From positions 2,202,640-2,266,639 of the forward strand of contig JAVQMD010000001.1 in assembly GCA_032595675.1 (NCBI GenBank): a stretch of DNA of 64,000 nucleotides, written 5' to 3'. The translations under genes were made by a program, and so were the position numbers. The notes under the pieces are model-generated. The model worked only from the letters and a program-made list of their open reading frames with translations. It had not been told where the DNA came from and ran no database searches. Below, one piece after another: positions 16,701 through 24,654 of this stretch. Within the stretch, counting starts at the first letter, position 1. Every line of letters starts with the position of its first letter. The stretch is from Candidatus Electrothrix rattekaaiensis (GTDB lineage Bacteria; Desulfobacterota; Desulfobulbia; Desulfobulbales; Desulfobulbaceae).

Positions 16701-18340
16701 AACATGAGCAGGAAGAACCGCCTGATATTCAACCGTGGGGGGATGAGAAGCGTAACCGTTCAACGTTGTGGATACTTTTTTTTCTATTGGGCCTCGTTTC
16801 TGTTTTTTTTCTCTGGCTTTTTGTTTTTCGAGATCAGGAAATATATCGTGGAAAAGAAATAAAACCAAATTCCGCTCCTTCAGAGATCAATAAGGGAGTG
16901 CCTCCTTTGATTCAGGACATAGTACCTGAGAGAAAAGAGGGTGAGCGAGCAAAGAGTCTTCAAAAAAGTAAACCTGAATCGCCCGTTGTGCATTCACCGA
17001 CTTTGTCGGAGTCGAAATTGGCCGTGGAAGATCAATCTGCCCAAGCGACTTCTGAACAAATATCAACAGGTAGTCCGGTTGAGGGATTCCCTGAAAAGAT
17101 AAAGCATGGTTCAGAGATTTTTTCAGAAAATGATGGGAAGCAGCAAAGAACGACGGATCCTAAGGAGCTGGGACAGGAACAGGGTGAAGAAGACCTCGTC
17201 GAGAGTGTTCATGAGGATAATGAGAAGCCAGAGGCTCGGACCTCAGGTCACGTGTCTGATACTTCAGATGATGGTGTAGCTGATGATGTTACACCAAAGA
17301 GTGCTGTGGCTGTGAAGAAAGGGTTTGTTGAGGGCGCAATCGGCACTTCCTCTGATGATGGTGAAAAGGGGAGTAACGTTCCAGAGAGAGTTCCAGAGGG
17401 AGTTACAGCGGCATCACAGAAGAGGGGAAAAGTTGCCGAGGATTTTGCCCAAGCCAAGGTTGACGAAAAAAGAGTAGAGCAGCAATTGCCTGCCTCGGTT
17501 GCGCATTCTTCTCAGAATATTTCAGCAAATATCGTCGGGGATGGTCAAGAGGTTCAAGAGACTCAAGAGACTGCGGTCAAAAGTCTACCCGAAGTAGGAG
17601 TTGTCGGCTTGGCTGGCGATCAGAGCAAAGAGAGAGTGGAAGACAGGGCAACTGTGTCGAAGGGTGAAAAAGATCTTTTCGGGAATGTTTCTGAGGATGA
17701 TGAGAAGCCAGAAGCTCTGTCCTCAGATCACGTGTCTGATACTTCAGATGATGGTGTAGCTGATGATGTTACACCAAAGAGTGCTGTGGCTGTGAAGAAA
17801 GGGTTTGTTGAGGGCGCAATCGGCACTTCCTCTGATGATGGCGAAGAGGAGAGTCAGGGTGATAGCGTTCCAGAGAGAGTTTCAGAGGGAGTTCCAGCGG
17901 CATCAGGGAAGAGGGGAAAAGTTGCCGAGGAGGTTGCCCAAGCCAAGGTTGACGAAAAAAGAGTAGAGCAGCAATTGCCTGCCTCGGTTGCACATTCTTC
18001 TCAGGATATTTCAGCAAATATCGTCGGGGATGGTCAAGAGGTTCAAGAGACTCAAGAGACTGCGGTCAAAAGTCTACCCGAAGTAGGAGTTGTCGGCTTG
18101 GCTGGAGATCAGAGCAAAGAGAGAACGACCCTAGCTGATCAGCAAAAAACACTATTGATGTCCCCCATAAACGGCACGTCTACTCATCATACCGTGAGCA
18201 AGGGGGATACGCTCTGGGAAATTTCTGAGCAATATACCGGTAGCGGTTTTAATTACCCTGATGTTGCAAAGAAAAATAAAATTACCAACCCAGACCTTAT
18301 TTATCCCAACCAACAGGTGACATTGCCTGCTAAGAAATAA
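13724..18340 (+). CDS. Triple CheW-like domain, acidic repeats, one TM and LysM
   Basis: A 1538-residue membrane protein with a rare architecture. Three CheW-like domains fill residues 1-480, each ending in the family signature (QLVPLINIQAV; VRGITLHNNQVLTVLDIRRYL in part; VAGVTLYRKELLPVLDLARCFG in part). A long, very acidic, probably disordered stretch follows, with three copies of a helix LLTEEQDSLVQSVVAAML (near nt 15325, 15467 and 15788). A single TM helix (WILFFLLGLVSVFFLWLF) lies at about 1013-1035. The last ~500 residues should be periplasmic and end in a LysM domain (HTVSKGDTLWEIS, about 1490-1538). This predicts CheA/receptor-type contacts inside and peptidoglycan binding outside. ATG 13724 has GGATGGAG five bases upstream; an ATG at 13673 lies on a hairpin and lacks a ribosome site. 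Confidence 0.82.
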   Translation: MRELLLLDLAGFRCGVWKEDILSHEEQIIHWLTDNNGAVTAIAMMGAHPVSLADLSYCIGLASASRRAGGYPVLVPADHDLSVSFVVEQEVGEVQVPSSAVFSLPAYLQTPFIDSCVQLDGKFDGQLVPLINIQAVHCRISAGEYTPPTPQFCLPVLKEDKEKEDKEKRTPSLGPLRVFTCKKKSFAASADYFSSELAQSPGCLTCLPLMPEFVRGITLHNNQVLTVLDIRRYLQLSSDVEGDEEKWLIGAVEGQGFAFVVDADQGLLPANSASLAALPLLVRSDWQQSVVLHARKIIPVLDFRELLAKPLDKCSQALPQDLHSDGRFEAVFGKQQVKIVEFSILKMSHALPDLEVLDIIPFSHCQRLAGTKGLVAGVTLYRKELLPVLDLARCFGRESSPGPAWKLLLVCNGDFRVLVLVEDVLGKRLLNVSEQRALPFTAPHSSVYGCYPVDGRVGLIFNIPALAVYFDEEQISKLFFFADDLLPPPVNDAEKDLEEQEDEQKNEVFPESFFSASGRENSAADQNSGKNVSVLLTEEQDSLVQSVVAAMLSRKEDDEDDALYAGEEERQHDQDSGESISVLLTEERDSLVQSVVAAMLSQKKERPKSEREATGGAAEAASEMASHLSEPAPDSEEFRKPSSVSVEILSKEGEHPSEAEGDALFSYEENTYENGTSRAADAPPQASPVLLTEEQDNLITSTLASMLLREQKGEGEGEETSVPEINEELGEEQEVDVFSEKSQSLAESLTESQEVARFLSVSDEPLLEDSEQLAAAQPDKEEENNFVESKGEYGDASPHNFVDTDIEELSQTGHTEGKKEQEHVDISGDSFSDTPERTAEQEKACLSSLDEAVPVVPSEESLVAFQDSLQEDGEGRAEELVEKDVSTPAKEREGDAVVDELACATGEEVPLVPTTLSTTWDVFEDADSFPELKDFVRQISGTQQDDSPLTMPPADFVKQVRFPTLSSPDPRKIKEQLDKARQKERDILFWKAEHEQEEPPDIQPWGDEKRNRSTLWILFFLLGLVSVFFLWLFVFRDQEIYRGKEIKPNSAPSEINKGVPPLIQDIVPERKEGERAKSLQKSKPESPVVHSPTLSESKLAVEDQSAQATSEQISTGSPVEGFPEKIKHGSEIFSENDGKQQRTTDPKELGQEQGEEDLVESVHEDNEKPEARTSGHVSDTSDDGVADDVTPKSAVAVKKGFVEGAIGTSSDDGEKGSNVPERVPEGVTAASQKRGKVAEDFAQAKVDEKRVEQQLPASVAHSSQNISANIVGDGQEVQETQETAVKSLPEVGVVGLAGDQSKERVEDRATVSKGEKDLFGNVSEDDEKPEALSSDHVSDTSDDGVADDVTPKSAVAVKKGFVEGAIGTSSDDGEEESQGDSVPERVSEGVPAASGKRGKVAEEVAQAKVDEKRVEQQLPASVAHSSQDISANIVGDGQEVQETQETAVKSLPEVGVVGLAGDQSKERTTLADQQKTLLMSPINGTSTHHTVSKGDTLWEISEQYTGSGFNYPDVAKKNKITNPDLIYPNQQVTLPAKK
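17208..18124 (+). repeat. In-frame tandem duplication inside the CheW-LysM gene
   Basis: Two copies of a roughly 430-bp coding block, near 17208-17635 and 17688-18124, are nearly identical in DNA. The offset is 480 bp at the left end and 489 bp at the right, so copy two carries a 9-bp (three-codon) insertion. The block encodes an acidic linker between the TM helix and LysM, with motifs such as SDTSDDGVADDVTPKS. High nucleotide identity implies a recent event or gene conversion. Confidence 0.9.
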
Positions 18341-18503
18341 TTTTTCCCGTCCATACTATACCATAGTACAGTACACCCCCTCTTTTTGCTTTTTTTTGTT
18401 TCAATTTTTATCAGCAGTTCATCTTGCCCCTTTGCTTCTCAGCAAACATGAAGTGATCGTTGGGCGGTAAAGGTGTTTTTTTGTTTGAAACTAAGAATTG
18501 TTA

Positions 18504-18531
18504 TTGGAATTGTTTAATTTTGTGATATGCT
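18504..18531 (+). promoter_or_regulatory. Candidate sigma-70-like promoter upstream of the 18721 gene
   Basis: TTGGAA (18504-18509), a 16-bp spacer and TATGCT (18526-18531). It lies in the 380-bp gap 18341-18720, which otherwise holds T-rich sequence after the upstream stop, with a weak ACTAT/ATAGT hairpin, and no gene. Confidence 0.4.
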
Positions 18532-18720
18532 TATCTTAGTGCCCGGAATTTGTGATTTACTTTCAGATGTTACGCATCAGTAATGCGCAGTTTTGCCGAG
18601 ATGCGGATTGCATGTTTTTCGATATCTGCTAGTTTCAGTTGCTTGAGCAAATAAGAGTGAATGACTATGAAAAGGGCGATAACGGTAGGGCTTATAGTAA
18701 ATATTACATGGTGTTAAATT

Positions 18721-19053
18721 ATGCGTCAGTTTTTAGTAGATGAGCTTTCTTTTCTTGAACACGATAATCTGGATAATTATTTGAAACGAAACTTAAAGCC
18801 GGGGCCGGTGGAGGGTGTTTTTTGGCTTGAACTTCCTCAGAAGTTACTCGCTTTAACACAGCTGAATCATCCTGATTGCGGCCCTTTTTATTTCTCCGTT
18901 ATTTTGGAGAAAACAGAGATCCGTATTGAGTTTCTCGTGCGTAGCTCCCGCAATATTCGTTGCTCCTGTATTGACTGGGCTACCCCGGAGCAGCGAAAGT
19001 TTGTCCTTGATTTTATAGATACTATGATCAAGGAAGAGTATATCATGGTTTGA
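18721..19053 (+). CDS. Conserved-looking hypothetical protein, 110 residues
   Basis: Unknown function. The protein is soluble and has mixed alpha/beta character, with a C-terminal FVLDFIDTMIKEEYIMV helix and a CSCIDW motif near residue 80. The layout (short N-terminal helix, beta strands around FYFSVILEKTEIRIEFLVR) suggests a small single domain. It is transcribed alone and converges on the parE-type gene. No family is recognised. Confidence 0.6.
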   Translation: MRQFLVDELSFLEHDNLDNYLKRNLKPGPVEGVFWLELPQKLLALTQLNHPDCGPFYFSVILEKTEIRIEFLVRSSRNIRCSCIDWATPEQRKFVLDFIDTMIKEEYIMV

Positions 19054-19109
19054 GCCGATTATGGTGTATACACCTGTCATGCATGGACAAGCGCGTACGA
19101 GCATGAACA

Positions 19110-21029
19110 TCACACCGGTCGCAACACCAGATGCTCCATAATATACTGACGACGATCAGGCGTGTTTTTCCCCATGTAAAAACTGAGTACCTGACCGACT
19201 TCAGACAGGCTGTCCAGCTGTACCGGCAAAATTCGCATATCCGATCCGATGAACTGCTTGAACTCCGGTGGTGAAATTTCCCCGAGTCCTTTAAAACGGG
19301 TAACCTCCACTGAGGCAGCATTACCCCGGCCCTTTAGAATATTGATCGCCTCTTCCTTTTCCTGAGTAGAATAGCAATAGATGGTCTGCTTCTTGTTTCT
19401 CGCTCGAAAAATAGGGGTCTCTAGGATGTAGACATGACCGAGTTTGATCAGCGGTTCAAAATAATGGAGAAAAAAGGTGAGGAGAAGATTGCGGATATGC
19501 AGCCCGTCCACATCAGCATCGGTTGCGAGGATAATCTTGTCAAAACGCAGGTCGGCAATGGAATCCTCGACATTCAAACCCCGCATAAGAGAGTACATTT
19601 CGTCGTTTTTATACAGAATGTCAAGGCGCTGGCCAAAGACGTTCATGGGCTTTCCTTTGAGGGAAAACACGGCCTGGGTCATGGGGTCGCGGGAAGAAAC
19701 AATGGAGCCAGCAGCGGATTGACCCTCAGTGATAAAGATCATATTTTCCCGACCTTTTTTTGACGGATTGTGTCGGGAAGGATGATGTTTGCAGTCCTTG
19801 AGCTGCGGAATCTTGAAAGCGATTTTTTTGGCTTTGGCCTTGGCCTCCTTGCGCACGGATTGTAATTCTTTGCGAATGCGCTCATTCCGTTGGATCTTAT
19901 CCAGGAAGATCTCCGTGTTTTCCGGGAATTTGTACAGATAGGTGGCTACAGCATCTCGGACAGCATTGACGATCCAGCTTTTTACATCGGTATTTCCTAA
20001 CTTATTCTTTGTTTGCGATTCGAAAACGGGTTCCTGCACCTTAACGGCAAGGGTGCCGACAATGCCATCCCGCACATCTTTTCCCGTGTATTTTTTGTCC
20101 GAGAATTCGTTAACTCCTTTCAGTATTCCCTCGCGAAAGGCGGAAAGATGGGTTCCGCCTTCGGAAGTATAGGTACCATTGACAAAGGAATAATAGGTCT
20201 CGCTATAATCGTCTGTATGGGTGAAGGCGAACTCTAAAGCGGTTTCAGAAAACTGGATAGGAGGATAGATCCCCCTGTCGCCAAGTTCTTTGTGCAGCAG
20301 GTCAAGGAGCCCCTTTGCTGAATAGTATTTTTTCTTTGCAGGCTTGGCATTCCCTGCTTTTTCCTCTTCTGTTGCCTCCTGCAAGCTCGGCGCATCAAGA
20401 TACAAGATCAGGCCCGCGTTAAGATAGGCGTAACGCCATAAGCGTTGATCAACATAGTGCATGTCAAAAGAATAGCGGGGAAAAGAAGCTGTGTCTGGCA
20501 GGAATTCGATCAGCGTGCCATCTTTCTCCTCTGTCTCTCCTTCCTCCTCATGAACAAGGGTGCCGTGTTCAAAGAGGGCCTTTTTAAAGCACCCCTTGCG
20601 AAAGGCGCAGACCGTAAACTGCTCGGAAAGCGCGTTGACCGCCTTGGTTCCCACTCCGTTCAGTCCCACGGAAAATTGAAAGACATCCGTGTTGTACTTG
20701 GCCCCGGTGTTGATAACAGACACACATTCCACAACCTTACCCAGCGGGATGCCGCGCCCGTAATCCCGCACCTGACAGCGACCGTTTTCATCAATGGAGA
20801 TATCAACCTGTTTGCCGTACCCCATGATGTATTCATCCACGGCATTGTCGATCACTTCTTTGAGCAGGATATAGATGCCGTCATCAGGGTCAGATCCGTT
20901 GCCGAGCCGGCCGATGTACATGCCGGGACGTTTGCGGATATGTTCCAGGGAACTGAGGGTCTTGATTTTCGATTCGTCGTATTGATGTTCTGACACGTTA
21001 TTTTGAGTAGTTTTTGTGTTGAAATTCAT
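19110..21029 (-). CDS. parE: DNA topoisomerase IV subunit B (ParE/GyrB family)
   Basis: The ATPase subunit of a type IIA topoisomerase, 639 residues. GHKL motifs: EVIDNAVDEYIMGYG (N-box), DYGRGIPLG and GLNGVGTKAVNAL. The TOPRIM domain shows TEGQSAAGS with the catalytic Glu, then DADVDGLHIRNLL (DxD metal site) and the KGLGE/PPEF region. EGQSA in place of EGDSA, the short length and the lack of the GyrB insert favour a ParE-type enzyme. The partner A subunit is not adjacent in the window, so it must be elsewhere. I chose ATG 21029; the frame extends to a TTG at 21065 without a ribosome site. Gyrase B cannot be fully excluded. Confidence 0.85.
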   Translation of the reverse strand: MNFNTKTTQNNVSEHQYDESKIKTLSSLEHIRKRPGMYIGRLGNGSDPDDGIYILLKEVIDNAVDEYIMGYGKQVDISIDENGRCQVRDYGRGIPLGKVVECVSVINTGAKYNTDVFQFSVGLNGVGTKAVNALSEQFTVCAFRKGCFKKALFEHGTLVHEEEGETEEKDGTLIEFLPDTASFPRYSFDMHYVDQRLWRYAYLNAGLILYLDAPSLQEATEEEKAGNAKPAKKKYYSAKGLLDLLHKELGDRGIYPPIQFSETALEFAFTHTDDYSETYYSFVNGTYTSEGGTHLSAFREGILKGVNEFSDKKYTGKDVRDGIVGTLAVKVQEPVFESQTKNKLGNTDVKSWIVNAVRDAVATYLYKFPENTEIFLDKIQRNERIRKELQSVRKEAKAKAKKIAFKIPQLKDCKHHPSRHNPSKKGRENMIFITEGQSAAGSIVSSRDPMTQAVFSLKGKPMNVFGQRLDILYKNDEMYSLMRGLNVEDSIADLRFDKIILATDADVDGLHIRNLLLTFFLHYFEPLIKLGHVYILETPIFRARNKKQTIYCYSTQEKEEAINILKGRGNAASVEVTRFKGLGEISPPEFKQFIGSDMRILPVQLDSLSEVGQVLSFYMGKNTPDRRQYIMEHLVLRPV

Positions 21030-21308
21030 ATTGTTGCTCGTTATTTCATCAGTCTGAAAGGACAATTATCTCATGATAACGACCCTTGGAAGCAGAATTT
21101 TTGCGGCGAATTTGACGGGCGGCGAAAAAAAATGGTATGAGGTGAAATATCGACGGGTAATTCATCTTCTGTTCATGTTGTATTGGTATAAAGATCTGTT
21201 GTTTATCTTCTGTTCATCTTGGTTCTTCTATAATAGAAGAGAAAGTAGGGGGTGGCAATACAAAATTCCCTGCTGGCTGCTGCGCGGGATTAATAGCTGA
21301 ATTTCAAA

Positions 21309-21350
21309 GACCTGAGTATTTATGTTGAGCTCAGGTCATGTGTATTTTTT
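21309..21350 (+). terminator. Candidate intrinsic terminator
   Basis: GACCTGAG (21309-21316) pairs with CTCAGGTC (21330-21337), followed by ATGTGTATTTTTT. The gap 21030-21640 is AT-rich and non-coding apart from a doubtful 75-codon frame at 21073-21300 that ends just before this hairpin. It also holds a short direct repeat CTTCTGTTCAT (near 21170 and 21207). Confidence 0.45.
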
Positions 21351-21630
21351 ACTCACTGTTCTTTGGAGAAAGGATAAGACTTACTCGTTTTAAGGCGTTA
21401 ATGAGAAAGCTATCTTGTTGGCAAGGATTCTCGTTCCTGTCTTAGGGTAGTTATTACAAGAAATTAGAAGAAGGCAGTGGAAACAAGAAAAAGTGGCATG
21501 AATATAGCATCTGTAATTATGAAAACAACGTAAAAAAAGAAAAAAACGCAGTATGTACAAGCGGAGAATATAACGGAGATACAACAGGGGTTCTGAATAA
21601 ATATACTTTATTTCCCCCTTTTTTATATAT

Positions 21631-22096
21631 AGCATAGGGTGCGCAACCCTGAGACCCCGGCAGGTTTACTCCTCCTTTTTTTTCCTGCCGGGGTACTTGA
21701 AACCGCTTGGTTTATTTTTACAAAATTAATGATGTTCAACCCTGTGCCTCGGCAGGTTTCTCCTCCTTTTTTCCCTGCCGGGGCATGTATTAATCAGAAC
21801 TGATTTTTTGAGTAGCATAAGGTTCAACCCTGTGCCTCGGCAGGTTTCTCCTCCTTTTTTTCCTGCCGGGGCATGTATTAAACAGAACTGATTTTTTGAG
21901 TAGCATAAGGTTCAACCCTGTGCCTCGGCAGGTTTACTCCTCCTTTTTTTTCCTGCCGGGGCATGTTTATCAGAACTGATTTTTTGAGTAACATAAGGTT
22001 CAACCCTATACCTCGGTAGGTTTGCTCCTCCTTTTTTTCCTACCGGGGTATTTTTATAGTTGGACAGGACACCCCGTTTCGGGGTGTTTCTTTTTT
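21631..22096 (+). ncRNA. Candidate sRNA array: five anti-Shine-Dalgarno hairpin units
   Basis: Five units, with the landmark CAGG/TAGG of the left arm at 21661, 21753, 21841, 21929 and 22017, so the period is 92 then 88, 88, 88 bp. Each has a 10-12 bp stem (GCCTCGGCAGG ... CCTGCCGGGGC) and a 17-20 nt loop containing CTCCTCCTTTTTT, close to the 3' end of 16S rRNA. The T in CCTCGG faces G, a G-U pair on the + strand but a C-A mismatch on the other. Unit five changes both arms together (GGTAGG/CCTACC; TACC/GGTA). Each stem is followed by a second small hairpin plus T-run, with different sequences (AAACC/GGTTT, AATCA/TGATT, ACACCCCG/CGGGGTGT). This supports a + strand structured RNA or set of short RNAs. 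No confident promoter was found. Confidence 0.7.
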
Positions 22097-22097
22097 C
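22069..22097 (+). terminator. Strong intrinsic terminator closing the hairpin array
   Basis: ACACCCCG (22069-22076), loop TTT, CGGGGTGT (22080-22087), then TTCTTTTTT. It works only in the + direction, and no + strand protein gene precedes it, which supports transcription of the hairpin array. Confidence 0.85.
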
Positions 22098-22109
22098 TCC
22101 TCGTCACAG

Positions 22110-24614
22110 TCACATCATATTCTCCGGATCCACATCAATACCCATTCTTACGCCAGCTCGGCAAACGCGCCTTTTTTCCGTAATAATCAGATCGCAGAGC
22201 CGATGCAGCTTTTCCGGTTCACGGCTTTTGAGCAGTAATTGCCAGCGAAAACGTTTTTTTATCATAGATAAGGGTGCCGGAACCGGCCCCATAATGTCCA
22301 CGGCTTTCTCTTTGAGACTGCGGAGGAAGTCAGCTGTTTGTTGGGCAGTTACAGCCACATTTTCTTCTTTTTCGCCGCTGAATTTGATGTTTATCAGTCT
22401 GCCGAACGGCGGATAGGAAAGAGCGTCCCGAAATGCTACTTCCTGCTTATACAGCTTATTGTATGCATGGGAGCGGGCAAATTCGATGACATAATGTTGT
22501 GGTTGATGGGTCTGAACAATAACCCTGCCGGAATGCTTGCCCCGTCCTGCCCTACCGGTGACCTGAGCAAGGAGCTGATAAGAACGTTCAGCCGCCTTAT
22601 AATCGGGAATCCCCAGCCCGCTGTCCGCCCATATAATGCCCACCAAGGTCATTGCCGGAAAATGGAGTCCTTTAGCCACCATCTGCGTACCCACCAGAAT
22701 ATCCACTTCATGATTGCGTACCTGATCTAAAATGCGCAAATATGCTTTGCGATCTCTTGTCGTGTCGCTGTCTAGGCGGGTAATCCTAGCATCGGGAAAA
22801 AGTTGTCGTGCCTCCTGTTCAATCCGTTCTGACCCCACACCGAGTCCGATAACCGAGCCAGACCCGCAATCCGGACAGACAAGATTCGGGGTTGTTGTAT
22901 AGCCGCAATAATGGCAGAGTAAGCGGTTATCACCCTGATGATGGGTGAGCGAGACCTTGCAGTGGCGGCACTGGATGATGTATCCGCAGTCCCGGCAGAG
23001 CATAAACGCGGCATACCCTCGGCGATTGACAAAGAGTAGGCTTTGTCGTTTCTTCTCCAGGTTTTCCTGTAAGGCGGTGAAGAGCTGCTCAGAAAAAAAA
23101 GCGTTTTTTCGCTCCCGTTGTTTTTCCCGAAGATCAACAACCATTACCTCGGGCATCACCTGATCATGTATCCGTTTGGTCATGGTGAGGAGGCGATACT
23201 TTCCCTGTTCAGTATGATAAAAACTGGTCACAGAGGGGGTTGCCGAAGCAAGCAGAACCGGGCAGTCGGCAAACTTTGCCCGGAGTACAGCCATGTCTCG
23301 TCCGTTATAGCGAAGCCCGTCGTCCTGTTTATAGGCAGGTTCATGTTCTTCATCAACGATGACCAAACCGGGCTGGGCAAGCGGGGCAAAGACAGCGGAA
23401 CGGGCCCCGATAACAATACGTACTTTGCCCTGAAGGATTCGCTGCCATTGATCAAACCGTTCACCGATTGAGATACCGCTGTGCAGAATGGCCAACGTGT
23501 CGCCGAAACGGGAATAAAAATGTCCTTCCAGCTGGGAGGACAGGGCTATTTCCGGTACCAGGATCAGCACGGATTTTTCGCAGGCCAGACAATGTTCCGT
23601 TGCCCGCAGATAGACCTCGGTTTTTCCGCATCCGGTCACGCCGTGCAGGAGAAAGGGCTGGAATCCTCCGGTGTCGAGTGCAGTCTTTATTACTCCGATA
23701 ACCTGATCCTGTTCCGTGGTCAGGGTATCCGGTTTTGGGAAAAAAGGCGGGACCTTACCAAAGGGATCTCGATACACCCGCTGTTCTTCAAGGGTCACAA
23801 AGCCGGTTTCTGCCAGACTGTGCAGGGCCTTGCCAGCTCCGGGATATTGTCGGGTCAGTTCGGCACGAGGCAGGAGAGGATGCCCTTTGCAACGACTGAA
23901 AAACAGGTCTAAGGTTTTGAGCTCGGATTTTTTCAGTTCATCCTGTGAAGTATTCGGAATGACAGTATTTTTATCCTGATTCTCCTTTGTTTCTGTTTGG
24001 TAGCGGGCAAGGCTCTCCTGAAGTGCAGTATTCAGCCTGACCATGGTTTCGGTTTTTTTCTTGACCGTTGGGCTGAGAATCACCTCGTTGATATCAATCC
24101 ATCCCTCTGTCTGCCATGTTCGCAACAGGTTCTGCATGGCTGCTTTCCTGCGAATGGTCTTTACTGTTCCCGGTAGCAGCTTCCCCTTATCCAATAATCG
24201 GTCCATCCAGGCGGACCGATTTTTTAGGGTGTTCAGAGCTGCTGGTAGTTTTCGGTGACCAGCCTCGGTCAGAGAAATTTCATACCCGGAACCAGCCCGG
24301 AGACCTGATGGCAGGGCGGTTTGAATAACCTCGCCGAGTGGATAATGGTAATAGTCGGCAAGCCAACGGAAAAAAGGTATGAGCTGTTCCGGAAAAAGGG
24401 GTTCGGGATCAAGTCGCTCCAGAATCGGCTTGATCTGATAAGGGAGGTCGGGAGAAGGGCTTGCAGAGGACAGTATATAACCGGTGACAAAACGGTTTTG
24501 CAGGGGAACCAGTACTCGAAGACCGATAGGCAAGGGCTCTGTGAGATCGACCGGTTGAGCGTAGGTCAGGTTGCCGAAAAAAGGGGCGGCGACAGCAACC
24601 TCATAAACAATCAT
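22110..24614 (-). CDS. priA: Primosomal protein N' (replication restart helicase)
   Basis: An 834-residue superfamily 2 helicase that recognises stalled forks and reloads the replicative helicase. The N-terminal DNA-binding domain begins MIVYEVAVAAPF. The Walker A is GVTGCGKTEVYL, the DEAH-box variant is VDEEHEPAYKQDDG, and a zinc-binding cluster of eight cysteines (from CRDCGYIIQCRHC to CPDCGSGS) interrupts the helicase core. Motif V/VI region: QVTGRAGRGKHSGRVIVQT. The length is about 100 residues above E. coli PriA. The start is ATG 24614. It is transcribed towards the hairpin array, in the opposite sense. Confidence 0.96.
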   Translation of the reverse strand: MIVYEVAVAAPFFGNLTYAQPVDLTEPLPIGLRVLVPLQNRFVTGYILSSASPSPDLPYQIKPILERLDPEPLFPEQLIPFFRWLADYYHYPLGEVIQTALPSGLRAGSGYEISLTEAGHRKLPAALNTLKNRSAWMDRLLDKGKLLPGTVKTIRRKAAMQNLLRTWQTEGWIDINEVILSPTVKKKTETMVRLNTALQESLARYQTETKENQDKNTVIPNTSQDELKKSELKTLDLFFSRCKGHPLLPRAELTRQYPGAGKALHSLAETGFVTLEEQRVYRDPFGKVPPFFPKPDTLTTEQDQVIGVIKTALDTGGFQPFLLHGVTGCGKTEVYLRATEHCLACEKSVLILVPEIALSSQLEGHFYSRFGDTLAILHSGISIGERFDQWQRILQGKVRIVIGARSAVFAPLAQPGLVIVDEEHEPAYKQDDGLRYNGRDMAVLRAKFADCPVLLASATPSVTSFYHTEQGKYRLLTMTKRIHDQVMPEVMVVDLREKQRERKNAFFSEQLFTALQENLEKKRQSLLFVNRRGYAAFMLCRDCGYIIQCRHCKVSLTHHQGDNRLLCHYCGYTTTPNLVCPDCGSGSVIGLGVGSERIEQEARQLFPDARITRLDSDTTRDRKAYLRILDQVRNHEVDILVGTQMVAKGLHFPAMTLVGIIWADSGLGIPDYKAAERSYQLLAQVTGRAGRGKHSGRVIVQTHQPQHYVIEFARSHAYNKLYKQEVAFRDALSYPPFGRLINIKFSGEKEENVAVTAQQTADFLRSLKEKAVDIMGPVPAPLSMIKKRFRWQLLLKSREPEKLHRLCDLIITEKRRVCRAGVRMGIDVDPENMM

Positions 24615-24654
24615 ACGGGCTGCGTCGCCGAAATCTTATCGCGAAATTTTATGG

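Noticed and set aside
21073-21300. 75-codon + frame upstream of the terminator at 21309
   Set aside because: Aromatic-rich translation with no family resemblance and a distant, weak ribosome site; possible but not supported.
21651-22050. CRISPR array
   Set aside because: Period of 88 bp, the 'spacers' are conserved between units, and the repeated part is a long-stem hairpin; no cas genes in the window.
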